From assembly GCF_004193775.1 (NCBI RefSeq), contig NC_041002.1:38041112-38105111 (forward strand): a DNA stretch of 64,000 nucleotides, in the 5' to 3' direction. The position numbers and the translations under genes are program-made. Under the pieces are notes generated by a model that was not told where the DNA came from, searched no databases, and saw only the letters and a program-made list of their open reading frames with translations. Positions 11,444 through 20,867 of the stretch are shown here, one piece after another. Numbering within the stretch: position 1 is the stretch's first letter; the number at the start of each line of letters is the position of its first letter. The DNA comes from Glycine soja. Lineage: Eukaryota > Streptophyta > Magnoliopsida > Fabales > Fabaceae.

Positions 11444-13018
11444 TGTCGCAACGTGCCCTTCGCGGGCGAGCGAGGGCGAGGCTCACGGATGCGCTTTCCA
11501 AAGGAGGAAAGGTGCGCGGAGTCGCCACCAACGTTTATTTGTGGAAAACGTCGGGAAAACCGAAGGAAACCGGTCAAAATGAGAATTCTAAGTTCGGGAG
11601 TTGTATTTACGCTTGAGGAAGGTATTAGCACCTCTTACGTTTGTCACGAAAGACAACAACCTTATTTCTAGAATTGTGGAATTGTGTTACCTTAACTTTT
11701 ATTTCTTTTTATTTTTTGAGGTCGACAAAAGCGGAGCTTTTGCTCCTACATACCCTCCTTTGGAGAGGAAATCAGACCTACGTAGTTATTCCTTAAGCGT
11801 GAATCGAGTGATTCTTTTTACTTGAGAAGTGATCATTTTAAGGCATTGGACCTTAAAAATGATCCATTTTACTTGGTAAGAAAACTGAAATGATAAATTT
11901 TCAAAACCCTATTTTTGTGGAGGAGCTTGACTAGGCGAGTTGATTTTAGCCTTAGTTTCACTTTAGTTATTTAGTCAATTCAATTAAGAATGAGAACTCC
12001 CAAAGAGAAAACGTCCGATTGATTTTCCGCTTTACTTTACTAAAGAAATATTTTTTTTTGGTTATTATATTATTATTTTACCTCTTTTTTTTATTTCCAA
12101 CGTGGTTACGGCACGACCGAACGGTCGAAATTCATTTTAACAAAAATTACCGGATGATACAATTCAAACGATCGGTGGAAATTTATTTTATTTTTACATT
12201 AAGCAAGGAATGACTTAAATAAATGGCTTAAGCACGTCAAAAGGCGGTATAAAAAGTAAATGAAAACGAGAATGAAAATACATGAAACGCAATGTGGACC
12301 ACCACGCGTTCATAGAATGAATTGAAAATCTTGGTTTGAGGTACTTACCCGTTGAAGATCGAAGAACAATGAAGAACGAATGAAGAACGCCGAAGAACGG
12401 TTGAAACCTTTAGCGAAATTCTTCACGGAAACGTTACGGAAGCGTTTCGGAAGCGCCTCGGCTTAGATTTTCTTCACGGAAATAATTTTTCCAAGCAAAT
12501 TCGAAAGAGAGAGAAGTGCCTAAGGGGCTGAACCCTTTTCTTCTTCACTTCCTCCCCTATTTATAGCAAAATAGGGGAGATGCTTGCCGCCTAGCTCGCC
12601 CAGGCGAGCCAGGTTGCTTCCTCCAGAAGCAACAACCTTCTGGAGGAAGCTTCTGGAAGGCCCAAGTGGGCCTGATTGCTATTTACACCCCCCTTTTTAC
12701 TAAATGCACCCCCCCTTTCTATTTTTTTGTAATTCTTTTTCCGTAACGTTACAAAACTTTACGAATTTCGTAACGATACTTATTTTCCTTCCGCAAGGTT
12801 ACGAATACTTACGAATTATGTATTTACTCCTGTTTTACCTTTCGAAGAAGTCACGGAAACTTACGGATTGCGCAAAAACACCTCTTTTCGACTTCCGCCA
12901 CATTACAGAATTTCACGGAACACGCAAGCCTGCTTCCTTTTGATTTCTGAGACGTCTCGGGACTTCATTTATTGCATGTCATCAAGTAATAATCCCTGGA
13001 CGAAATTAGGGTATGACA
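11444..13018 (-). repeat. 5' LTR of the Tat element (1575 bp)
   Basis: On the minus strand it begins TGTCATACCC at 13018 and ends GTTGCGACA at 11444, so it has TG...CA ends with the longer inverted termini TGTC/GACA. The primer site follows directly. Inside are a TATA box (12558-12566), the GC motif near 12593 and a hairpin-like GATCATTTTAAGG...CCTTAAAAATGATC (11831-11864). A block near 11600-11650 matches the solo LTR S at about 34440. The base after it (13019) begins the disrupted PIF/Harbinger gene. Confidence 0.9.
12558..12566 (-). promoter_or_regulatory. TATA box of the Tat 5' LTR
   Basis: CTATAAATA on the minus strand lies about 30-50 bp downstream of the GC-rich near-palindrome GCTCGCCTGGGCGAGC. 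The same arrangement occurs in the related solo LTR S. Confidence 0.65.
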
Positions 13019-13089
13019 GATATCATTGAAAAAAAGTGGTTGCACAAATAATGATATCATGCTTCATGCATATGCCATTTGGAAGGAAG

Positions 13090-13541
13090 ACGAAGGAAGT
13101 GATTTTGTTTTGAAACATGCTTGGTGACTTTTGAAAGATCAATCGAGATGGTTAGAACAATTTACTGAAAACTACTCTAAAAGGACGAAGATTTTTTCAT
13201 TTGGGGAATATTCATTGTCATCTAATCTAAAAACACGGATCAAAGATTCTAAAGCCGAAGCATCATCTCCAATTGTTCGTCCAGTGGAGCAAAAGGCAAT
13301 CAAAAGGAAGAGCAAGGGGAAAGGAGTAGGAACATCTACCAATCTTGTGAACTTGACTGGTGTGGAGGAAGCAATGATGGAAAGAAATGTTCTCAACGCC
13401 AAACTAGCAGCCTTAAGGGAGAAAGAATTGGAAAAGGAGTATTACGACATTCTAATGAAGGACACATGTACAATGTCCAAAACTCAACTCGAAGACCATC
13501 ATGCCTTTTGTAAAATAATTAGGCGTAAACTAGGATTCTAG
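13090..13541 (+). pseudogene. PIF/Harbinger ORF1 (Myb-like / NAM-associated C-terminal) remnant
   Basis: The frame reads VLKHAW, stop (TGA 13125), LLKDQSRWLEQ, then continues open for 136 codons from 13131 to 13541. The KxxWLLKDQxKW pattern and the basic, Lys-rich middle with a C-terminal helix (about residues 85-135) are typical of the accessory DNA-binding protein of plant PIF/Harbinger elements, often annotated as NAM-associated or glutathione-transferase-like. The N-terminal Myb/SANT part lies left of 13019 and was separated by the Tat insertion. The known role is help in binding transposon ends with the transposase. This copy is dead. Confidence 0.75.
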
Positions 13542-13677
13542 TATTAATTTGTTAGGTAGTTTTAATTTGTTGTAATCGTATTTTAATTTGTATTTTTAGA
13601 AATTCTGTTTGACTTGTCTTTTTATTTTAAATTTGTAACTATATTTTAATTTGTTCAATGTTTTATATTTGTGAAAC

Positions 13678-13800
13678 TTAACCGTTATAAAAACTAGTAG
13701 ATATAAAACTAGCGGTTATTAAACTAACCATTATGAAACTAGCTGTTATGAAATTAGCCGTTATAAAACTAGCCATTGCAAAACTAGCCATTGCATAATT
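13678..13800 (+). repeat. Degenerate short tandem repeat between PIF ORF1 and transposase
   Basis: About seven copies of a roughly 18-20 bp unit like AAACTAGCCGTTATGA are spaced in tandem. The rest of 13542-13910 is AT-rich and empty. Confidence 0.7.
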
Positions 13801-13914
13801 TGATATTTAATTATTCAATTTTGATTCCTTGTTGTACACCTCTTCAAACAATATTCTTCTTTCACTTGTTTATGCAATCAATCATTCATACACTGGATTG
13901 AACTAATGACTTCA

Positions 13915-15180
13915 ACAGAGTTTGGAAACAAATTATTTATGAAAAACTTAACGATGATAGTGATGAACAAATCATGAGCTAATTATGTGCGATGCAACAA
14001 CAAGGAGGCAACAACAGTCAACATAGAAGGCCTAGAAGATTCATTAATTGCAATCGTGAAGATGGACATCTATGATTGATGAATGACTACTTCTCAGAAA
14101 ATTCAGTATACACAAAGACATAATTTCGACATAGGTTCCAAATGCAGATACAATTGTTTATTCGAATTGTCAACACTCTTAGTAACCACGATGAGTATTT
14201 CCAAATGAGATATGATGCTGTTGATAGAATGGGTCTATCACCATTATAGAAGTGAACTATAGCTATTTGTATATTGGCATACAGATCACTTGATGATTGT
14301 GTAGATGAGTACTTTATAATTGGCGAATGCAGTGAAACTTAATGCTTACAAAAATATGTAAGGGGTGTCAATGAGATATTTGGACAAGAGTACTTGAGAT
14401 GACCCAACAACAATGACATCAATTTCCTACTACAAATTGGAGATGCACAGGGGTTTACAGGTATGTCAGGTTCTATTGATTGCATGCATTGGGAGTAGAA
14501 AAATTGTCCAGTTGCATAGCAGGGCCTATATCGTAAAGGTGGTCATCACAAACCCATAATAATACTCAAAGTCGTCACTTCACAAGACTTATGGATTTGG
14601 CATGCATATTTTGGAGTTGCAAGTTCAAACAACAACATTAATGTGTAAAGACAATCGCCTGTGTTTGATGATATTTTGCAAGGTCAAACTCCTCTAGTAC
14701 AATTTAGAATTAATGGAACTTCATATAATACAAGGCACTATATTTTAGATGGTATTTATCTTAATTGGGCAACATTTGTAAAGACCATATGAATGCCACA
14801 AGGTCCCACAAGAAAATTATTTGCAAAATGTCAAGAAGCAGCAAGAAAGGATGTGGAACGAGCATTTGGTGTGCTCAAATCTTGATTCGCAATTATATAT
14901 GGTCAATTGCATGCCTGCAACATGGATAAAATGAAGGATACAATGTTGGCATGCATTATATTACATAACAAGATTGTTGAAAATGAACGAGATACACTAA
15001 GTGGTAATGTCGATGTTGATTATGATAATGTAGATAATGACATTTCAAGTGTTGAAGTATCTCGTGGTGCTCCTTTGACTTTGATGCATACTTGCAAGCA
15101 AGACGCATTATGCATACAAGAGGAATTAATCAATAATTTCAAGCAGACTTGGTTGAGCATATTTGGGAATGTTACAGTCG
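13915..15180 (+). pseudogene. PIF/Harbinger transposase (DDE superfamily) pseudogene
   Basis: Translating with stops ignored gives a near-continuous protein. It contains FQMRYDAVDRMGLSPL, then YRSLDDCVDEYF, then a first catalytic patch GSIDCMHWE near 14480. A second patch, YILDGIYLNWATF, lies near 14750, and a final DVERAFGVLKS near 14860. These match the D, D and E blocks of the plant Harbinger nuclease (DDE_Tnp_4 type). The tail from 14907 to about 15180 is the only long open part. There are many stops (for example in MHWE-stop-KN) and small frame changes. It would have cut and moved the element; it is now inactive. Confidence 0.85.
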
Positions 15181-15600
15181 CAACCATAATGAAATTTGAT
15201 TTTTCTTTGGAATTAATGTGTTGCACTTTTTATTATCAAAATTATGTATTTTTCATTTTTTTAATATCTAGCCATAAATAAAAATTAAAATTTTGCTCAT
15301 TTTCCTATTTCTTAATATTTGTAACATTTTTCCTTCCATGTTTTATTAAATTTTATTACTTAATTATATTTAATTTATTAAATACTTAAATATTTAAAAG
15401 TGAGGTCCACGTGGGACCTACAAAAAGTTATCTAAGATCCCAAAATGAGATCTACCAATAAAGGAAAAAATAATAGATAACTTGAGATCTTCAATCATAC
15501 GTGATACTATGGGGTCCACCAAAAAGTGGTCTAAGTTCCCAATTTGGGATCTATCACTAAAGATGCAACCAAAAGGTCACCCAAATTCGAGAATAGGCGG
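15181..15600 (+). repeat. PIF/Harbinger 3' flank with two degenerate direct repeats
   Basis: This stretch is AT-rich and non-coding. Near 15400-15460 and 15510-15560 two related segments occur (GGTCCAC..., then (T)CTAAG(A)TCCCAA, then GATCTA(C/T)CA). The first holds the imperfect palindrome AGGTCCACGTGGGACCT with a CACGTG core (15408-15413). They may be subterminal repeats of the transposon. Confidence 0.5.
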
Positions 15601-15778
15601 TCTCTAGAAAAAACAAAGATAAAATTATCAAAATTTTGTTTTGTCCTTTTCATTCATTTAGGATTAAAATGCACGGGAAAATCCTAAATTCCTTGGTCAA
15701 AGATGATAGTTGTAATTAGCAAAGGAAACTTCTAGGAATTGGTGAAAAGACAGAAAAGCCAATAATTGCTAGTACAAC

Positions 15779-16462
15779 TCAACACTCAACATAATTTCTA
15801 AATCTACTAGGCTTGTGAGAAACCCGAAGGGACTTTGAGTTATTAGTTGGGCCTAATGGGCTATCAATACCACCCCATGGAGAAAAGGCTTTGGCCTCAA
15901 AGTCAATTGTGACTTGTGAGAGAGGGTGTGTTAGTAGTAGGCACATTCTGATGTAGCCAAGAAAAGGCCAACACATAAGTAGAGGTGACAACCTCTTTAC
16001 AAGTATTCTAAAACTCATTTTCTGTAGAAATGGTGGCTAGTTAGTATTGTGAAAAACCTTCTTACAAGTCTCATTTATTTTATACAGAGGCGATCCTTGA
16101 AGAAGGCAAGGCCCCGAGAGATGTGGTACATTTCTTGTAACTCAGCAATTGTTTAGTATTCTGAAAAAAATTCTTACAAGTCTCATCTATATGATACAAG
16201 TTTTATAAGGTCACAAACAGAGCTAGCATGAGGGAAGAAACAACCATATACAGAGCTTCAGGCTCCCCTTGGTAGTGGAAAAAAGCATTTGCATCTCTAT
16301 TTTCGCATCTAGGATTATTGAGGATCTCGTAGCTTGAAGCTTAGTAAGCCACTTGTACTACCCAGGTGTCTTGAAAGACTGGGTCAATAAATGTACAAGG
16401 CTCTATTTACCACTAAAAACATAGAAATGGTGGCAAGTTGTGTATTGTCGCCATTTTCTTAT
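15779..16462 (-). pseudogene. Old Ty3 element Z: end of RNase H and beyond
   Basis: Reading the minus strand from 16462 downward gives IRKWRQYTTCHHFYVF, which continues directly from the RNase H sequence at 32231 (YAITEA). After this come degenerate KWLTKLQ and EPEALYMVVSSLMLALF segments of an RNase H/integrase linker, and near 16100 YHISRGLAFFKDRL. Between 15779 and 16018 a further patch resembles the RNase H start at 32400, suggesting rearrangement. The split at 16462/32231 is the SIRE element A insertion. The frame is full of stops. Confidence 0.7.
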
Positions 16463-17147
16463 TGTGGAAGCAATGTCTTCCAAGAACATTTTGATGATGC
16501 CAAAGAATCAAGAGTTAAGCAAATTCCAAAGATTCAAGAATCAAGTTTCAAGACCAAGATTCAAGAATCAAGAGAAGACTTAATCAAGATAAGTACTAAA
16601 AAATCTTTTCAAAACATTGAGTAGCACAAGAAGTTTTCACAAAATAATTACCAAAGAGTTTTACTCTCTAGTAATCGATTACCAGAAGGTAGTAATCCAT
16701 TACCAGTAGCTAGCATTGTTTTCAAAATTGATTTAAAAAGCTATAATCGATTACCATGAGCATGTAATCGATAACCAGTGTTTTAAAATGTTAGATTTAA
16801 AATTTCAAGAGTCACAACTTGTGTTTAAACATTTTCAAATCATTTTAAACTTGTATAATCGATTACCAATGTTTCTAAATGTTTTAATTTTCAAATTTAA
16901 ACATGAAGAGTCACATTTGTTGATGTGTAATCGATTACACCTTGATGGTAATCGATTACCAGTGACTGATTTCGAAAAATAAATTTCCAAAAGTCACAAT
17001 TCTTCAAGTGACTTGTTTCTGAAGATTTTTTCAAAAGTCACAACTTTTTAAGTGACTAGTTTTCAAAAGAGTCACAATTTTTAAAAGGTGACTAGTTTTA
17101 AAGAAATTACCAAAAGTCACAAACTTTAACTTGACTCATCAAATGAT

Positions 17148-17154
17148 TATAAAT
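17148..17154 (+). promoter_or_regulatory. TATA box of LTR A1
   Basis: TATAAAT lies about 190 bp downstream of the last GTAATCGATTAC palindrome. It puts the likely RNA start near 17180, so the hairpin arrays fall in the leader of the transcript. Confidence 0.6.
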
Positions 17155-17326
17155 CTGTGACCATGGCATGAATTTCATACAACATCTTTCAACATTTTAC
17201 ACAGAACTTTCTAACTCATTTCTCTTATTCTTTCTATGAGTTTTTGTTCAATACTTTCTCTTCCAAGAAAAGTTCATTGTTCAAAAACTTATGCTATTCA
17301 TCTTCTTCATTCACTTCTCCCTTTGC

Positions 17327-17584
17327 CAAAAGAATAGAAGGACTAACCGCCTGAATTCTTTTGTGTCTCTCTTCTCCCTTTGCCAAAAGAATAGAAGGAC
17401 TAACCACCTGAATTCTTTGTGTCTCCCTTCTCTTTTCCAAGAGAATTCAAAGGACTAACCGCCTAAGAATTCCTTTGATTTTTCCCTTCCCCTTAAAGAA
17501 AAGATCTCAAAGGACTAACCACTTGAGATATCTTTTGTCTCCCCTTACAAAGATTCAAAGGACTTACCGCCTGAGAATTCTTTG
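17327..17584 (+). repeat. Class I tandem hairpins in the LTR A leader
   Basis: Five units share a near-constant loop containing AAGGACTAACCGCCTGA. The stems differ. CAAAAGAAT pairs with ATTCTTTTG at 17327-17363, with a similar second unit at 17384-17419. The third, CAAGAGAATTC, pairs with two mismatches at 17438-17477. The fourth, AAAAGATCTCAA, pairs with a 2-nt bulge at 17499-17536. The fifth, CAAAGATTC, pairs with a 1-nt bulge at 17548-17584. Equivalent arrays occur in LTR A2 (about 31440-31715), K1 and K2. Confidence 0.85.
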
Positions 17585-17590
17585 TCCCAA

Positions 17591-17751
17591 CACATTGGAG
17601 GGTACATCCTTTGTGGTACAAGTAGAGGGTACATCTACTTGGGGGTTGTTATACTAAGAACAAGAGAGGGTACATCTCTTGTGGATCAGTTCAAGTGGAG
17701 GGTACATCCACTTGGTTATTCAAAGAGAACAAGGGAGAGTGCATCCCTTGT
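17591..17751 (+). repeat. Class II tandem hairpins with GGGTACA loop in the LTR A leader
   Basis: Five units have a 7-nt loop GGGTACA (GAGTGCA in the last). Four have perfect 8-bp stems: CAAGTAGA (17619-17641), ACAAGAGA (17660-17682), CAAGTGGA (17692-17714) and ACAAGGGA (17729-17751). The first unit (17591-17615) has two mismatches. The inner stem positions differ from unit to unit and are matched by changes on the other arm. Confidence 0.9.
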
Positions 17752-17808
17752 AGATCTTTGGCATGTAAAGGATTTTACTAGGTTGAAAGAAATCTCAAGA
17801 ACCGGTTG

Positions 17809-17862
17809 GTTGCTTGGGGACTGGACGTAGGCACGAGTTGTGGCCGAACTAGTATAAATCTT
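17809..17862 (+). promoter_or_regulatory. Conserved LTR block near U5 in SIRE-type families
   Basis: GGTTGCTTGGGGACTGGACG, then TAGGCACG, then TGGCCGAACTAGTATAAATC. Near-identical blocks occur in LTR B1 (20548-20602), B2 (about 28541-28595), A2 (about 31940-31995), C1 and C2 (minus strand, about 55075-55125 and 57340-57390), K1 (about 47610-47670) and K2 (about 49305-49365). ACTGG/CCAGT can pair. The function is unknown. Confidence 0.8.
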
Positions 17863-18073
17863 GTGTTTGTCTTCTTCTTCCCTACACTCTTTAATTACCG
17901 CTTTTAGTTTTGGTTAAGTTTTTGTTTCTGTTCTTTACTTTCTTAAATTTGTAGTAAAAGCCTTATTGAATCTAGTAACATTAAGAAGGATAAATTTTTT
18001 AATTAGTCAAGACAAATTAATAATTAATTCAACCCCCCTTCTTAATTATTCTGAGGCCACTTGATCCAACAAG

Positions 18074-18087
18074 TGGTATAAAAGCAG
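18074..18087 (+). other. Primer binding site of element A (mutated)
   Basis: TGGTATAAAAGCAG lies two bases after the LTR end. It resembles the initiator-methionine tRNA primer site TGGTATCAGAGC with substitutions. Element B has TGGTATCAAAGCTT at the equivalent place. Confidence 0.8.
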
Positions 18088-18121
18088 TTATCTTGTAGAA
18101 AGTTTAACAACTTCAAAATTC

Positions 18122-19237
18122 ATGGCCTCCTCAAATTCTCTGTTTCCTGAAGGAAACTCCATCCATAGGCCACCTATCCTTAATGGTGAGGGTTACCACT
18201 ATTGGAATACCTGAATGCAAATCTTTATTGAAGCCATAGATTTAAACATTTGGGAAGCAATAGAAATAGGACCTTACATACCCACCATAGTAGATGCGAG
18301 CACTAGCACAACAACACAAAAACCTAGAGATAAATGGACTGAAGAGGATAGAAAAAAATCCAATATAATCTTAAAGCCAAAAACATCATCACTTCTACCC
18401 TAGGAATTGATGAATATTTTAGAGTGTCAAACTGTTCAAATGCAAAGGAGATGTAGGATACTCTCCAACTTACACATGAAGGCACCACTGATGTGAAAAG
18501 ATCTAGAGTCAATATCCTTACACATGAATATGAATTATTTAGGATAAACCCTAATGAGAACATCCAAAGTATGCAGAAAAGATTCACACACATAGTCAAC
18601 CATCTTGCCTCCTTAGGAAAAATCTTCCCTAATGAAGATTTAATTAATAAAGTTTTAAGATGTTTAAGTAGGGAATGGCAGCCCAAGGTAACTGCCATTT
18701 CGGAAAGTAAAGACCTTTCCTCTATGTCTCTTGCCACTTTGTTTGGAAAATTGCATGAACATGAAATGGAACTTCAACGTCTCAATCAAAATGAAGAGAC
18801 CGACAAAAGGAAAAGGAGCATAGCACTCAAAGCCTCCTCCTCAATGCAAGAAGAAGAAGAAGAAGAAGAATCTGATGATGAAGAGGACTTCTCACTCTTT
18901 GTGAAGAAGTTTCATAAATTCGTCAAAAGTAGAAGAATGAAGAGAAGCCATAACTTCAACAATGGAAAGAGATCCCAAGAAGTTTCTCCTACACTTAAAT
19001 GCTATAAGTGTAATCAACCCGGTCACATAAAGGCAAATTGCCCCTCAAATGAGTCATGACCCGAGAAGAATGAGAAGAAAAGCTATATAGAAAAAAGATC
19101 CAAGAAGGCTTATATTGCTTGGGATGACAATGACTCATCCGATGGTTCGGAGAAGGAGATCAACCTTCTATCTAAGGACTATGAAAACAAAAGTCTGACT
19201 TCCATCTTTGAAGATCTAGGCACTTAAATCATGAAAA
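18122..19237 (+). pseudogene. gag: Gag of element A, degraded
   Basis: ATG 18122 opens a gag closely related to that of element B (MASSNSLFPEGNS at the start). It is broken by a TGA near 18209, where B has an arginine codon, and by frame changes. The open part 18493-19059 (188 codons) carries the capsid helices, a Glu-rich run (about 18845-18885), and the zinc knuckle CYKCNQPGHIKANC. After 19060 a few acidic remnants similar to the gag tail continue to about 19237. Everything from there to the env-position promoter, including all pol domains, is missing. Gag would package the RNA; this copy is dead. Confidence 0.9.
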
Positions 19238-19717
19238 AGGTAACATCAAAACCATTCTCTTTTAAATATAGCTGGTTGAAATTTTTCTTTCAATTAACTT
19301 GTTTATATGATGACTAACAAAATTTTATTTGTTTGTCTTGATTGATTGCTATATGTTTATGTGTTTGATTGAGTTATTTTCTTTCTCGAAGCATGAAGTT
19401 TATTATTAAAACAAATAGTTGATAGTACCTACGATTCTTGCATGATTTTTAGTATGATATGTGAATTACTTGCTTAAAAGATATTCATAATGCTTTTTCA
19501 AAAATCTATTATGTTATATATTTTTTCATATAAGAGTTTTTAGATATAAAATATTTTGACCCCTTTTCAAATCCTTTCACTCTAAGAATTCATTCAGCAC
19601 TTAGTTTTTCCTAAAAAGCTCTCTGGTAATCGATTACTACAATACTGTAATTGATTATAGCTAGTCAGGAAGAGTGTAATCGATTACCAAATGTTGTAAT
19701 CAATTACAACGCGTCCC
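19238..19717 (+). promoter_or_regulatory. Element A: remnant upstream of the env-position ORF, with palindromes
   Basis: This is AT-rich sequence between the gag remnant and the element B insertion. At 19625-19712 it has four copies of the GTAATCGATTAC type, two intact and two degraded. These are the counterpart of the palindromes at 25832-25975 in element B. The TATA-like partner lies on the other side of the insertion at 28822. The duplication GTCCC is at 19713-19717. Confidence 0.7.
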
Positions 19718-20817
19718 TGTAGACAAAGGATCAAGCTGAATGTTTTGATGATGCCAAAGGATTACATGAATCATATGCTTCTCAAAGATTTACTCAAGAC
19801 AAAGTAATTAGAGATATTCAAGATGGATGATCAAGACAGTCTATAGAGTCTTAGAAAGGATATTAAATAGGAAGGGAATTCCAATTGAAGTAGCAAAAGG
19901 TTTGGCCAAGAATTTTAAGTTAAAAAGTCTTTTTCAACAAATTTACTCTCTAGTAATCGATTACCATAGGATGTAATCGATTACCAGTGGCCAAAACTGA
20001 TTTACAACAGCTATTAAAATTTGAATTCAAAATTTGCACTGTGTAATCGATTACACATATATGGTAATCGATTACCAGCAGTTTCTGAACGTTTTAATTC
20101 AAATTTTAAAGCGTGTAATCGATTACACACATATTGTAATCGATTACCAGAGGAGTTTTTCAGAAAACATTCTCAACAGTCACATCTTTTTGTGTGGTTC
20201 TTGAATGGCTATCATAGGCCTATATATATGTGACTTGAGACACGATTTTGGACAGAGTTTTCCAGAACAAAAAGGTCTTATCCTCTTAAAAAGCAAAATC
20301 GTTTTATCCTCTTACAAATTCCTTGGCCAAATTATTTGTGATTCAATAAGGAATTATTTAAGTGCTCAAATTGTTAAATCTATCTCTTTCAAGAGAGATT
20401 TCTTCTTCTCTTCTTCTTCATTCTGAAAAGGGATTAAGAGACCGAGGGTCTCTTGTTGTGAAAGAATTCTAAACAGAAAGGAAAGGTTGTCCTTGTGTGT
20501 TTAGAACTTGTAAAAGGAATTTACAAGATAGTGGAACTCTCAAGCGGGTTGCTTGGGGACTGGACGTAGGCACAAGGGTGTGGCCGAACCAGTATAAATC
20601 TGAGTTTTCATTTTCTCTTCCCTTAAACTCCTTTATTTATTATTGTTTTATATTTATATTCAAATTTTTCTATTTGAATCAATATTTAAGAAATTCATTA
20701 TTAAGGGAATTTATAACTGGAATAGAAAGATAACTAGAATTTTTAATTGGGGAAATAAGTTGTGATATCTTAATTCAACCCCCCCTTCTTAAGATATCTG
20801 AGGCCACTTGTCCAACA
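19718..20817 (+). repeat. 5' LTR of element B (1100 bp)
   Basis: It begins TGTAGACAAAGG and ends GTCCAACA. It has six GTAATCGATTAC palindromes in three close pairs (19958-20150), a TATA box at 20221, and three leader hairpins: AAGAGACC/GGTCTCTT (20436-20454), TTCTAAACA/TGTTTAGAA (20467-20506) and CTTGTAAA/TTTACAAG (20507-20527). The conserved block at 20548-20602 follows. Confidence 0.95.
20221..20228 (+). promoter_or_regulatory. TATA box of LTR B1
   Basis: TATATATA lies about 70 bp downstream of the last palindrome. LTR B2 has the same box near 28214. Confidence 0.6.
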
Positions 20818-20819
20818 AG

Positions 20820-20833
20820 TGGTATCAAAGCTT
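20820..20833 (+). other. Primer binding site of element B
   Basis: TGGTATCAAAGCTT lies two bases after the LTR. It matches the initiator-methionine tRNA type used by plant copia elements, with small changes. Confidence 0.88.
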
Positions 20834-20867
20834 CATTCTTGTATAAAGTTTAGAAGCTTCAAGAATT

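Larger units (their letters stand above)
842..13018 (-). mobile_element. Tat/Ogre-type Ty3 retrotransposon
   Basis: The order on the minus strand is 5' LTR (13018-11444), primer site, 5' leader, ORF1 (10744-8876), gag-protease (8638-5109), a predicted intron, and RT-RNase H-second RNase H-integrase (4956-1506). ORF1 before gag, an extra archaeal-type RNase H and an intron between protease and RT are known marks of the Tat/Ogre lineage. The coding regions are long but interrupted by four in-frame stops, so the copy is moderately old and not autonomous. The 3' LTR is not recognised in the window, so the left limit is uncertain. The LTR at its right end abuts a PIF/Harbinger gene, which is the insertion target. 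Confidence 0.88.
13019..15600 (+). mobile_element. Decayed PIF/Harbinger DNA transposon, 5' end cut by the Tat insertion
   Basis: Two plus-strand gene remnants in the usual PIF/Harbinger order are present: a Myb/SANT-type ORF1 remnant and a DDE transposase pseudogene. The left part is replaced by the Tat LTR that ends at 13018. No terminal inverted repeat could be confirmed; the right limit is set where a pair of degenerate repeats ends. Confidence 0.75.
16463..18071 (+). repeat. 5' LTR of SIRE element A (1609 bp)
   Basis: It begins TGTGGAAGCAATG and ends GATCCAACA, followed after two bases by the primer site. Upstream of the TATA box (17148) are seven intact or slightly changed copies of GTAATCGATTAC (16673-16960). 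Downstream, in what should be transcribed leader, are two classes of tandem hairpins (17327-17584 and 17591-17751) and the conserved block at 17809-17862. Confidence 0.93.

Noticed and set aside
13131..13541. Possible host transcription factor (NAM-associated protein)
   Set aside because: The frame continues upstream through a stop and is followed by a PIF/Harbinger transposase pseudogene, so it is the accessory ORF of that transposon.
19958..20150. Regularly spaced short palindromes resembling a CRISPR array
   Set aside because: The spacing is irregular, the repeats are only 12 bp, they recur in LTR promoters on both strands, and the context is a plant retrotransposon.
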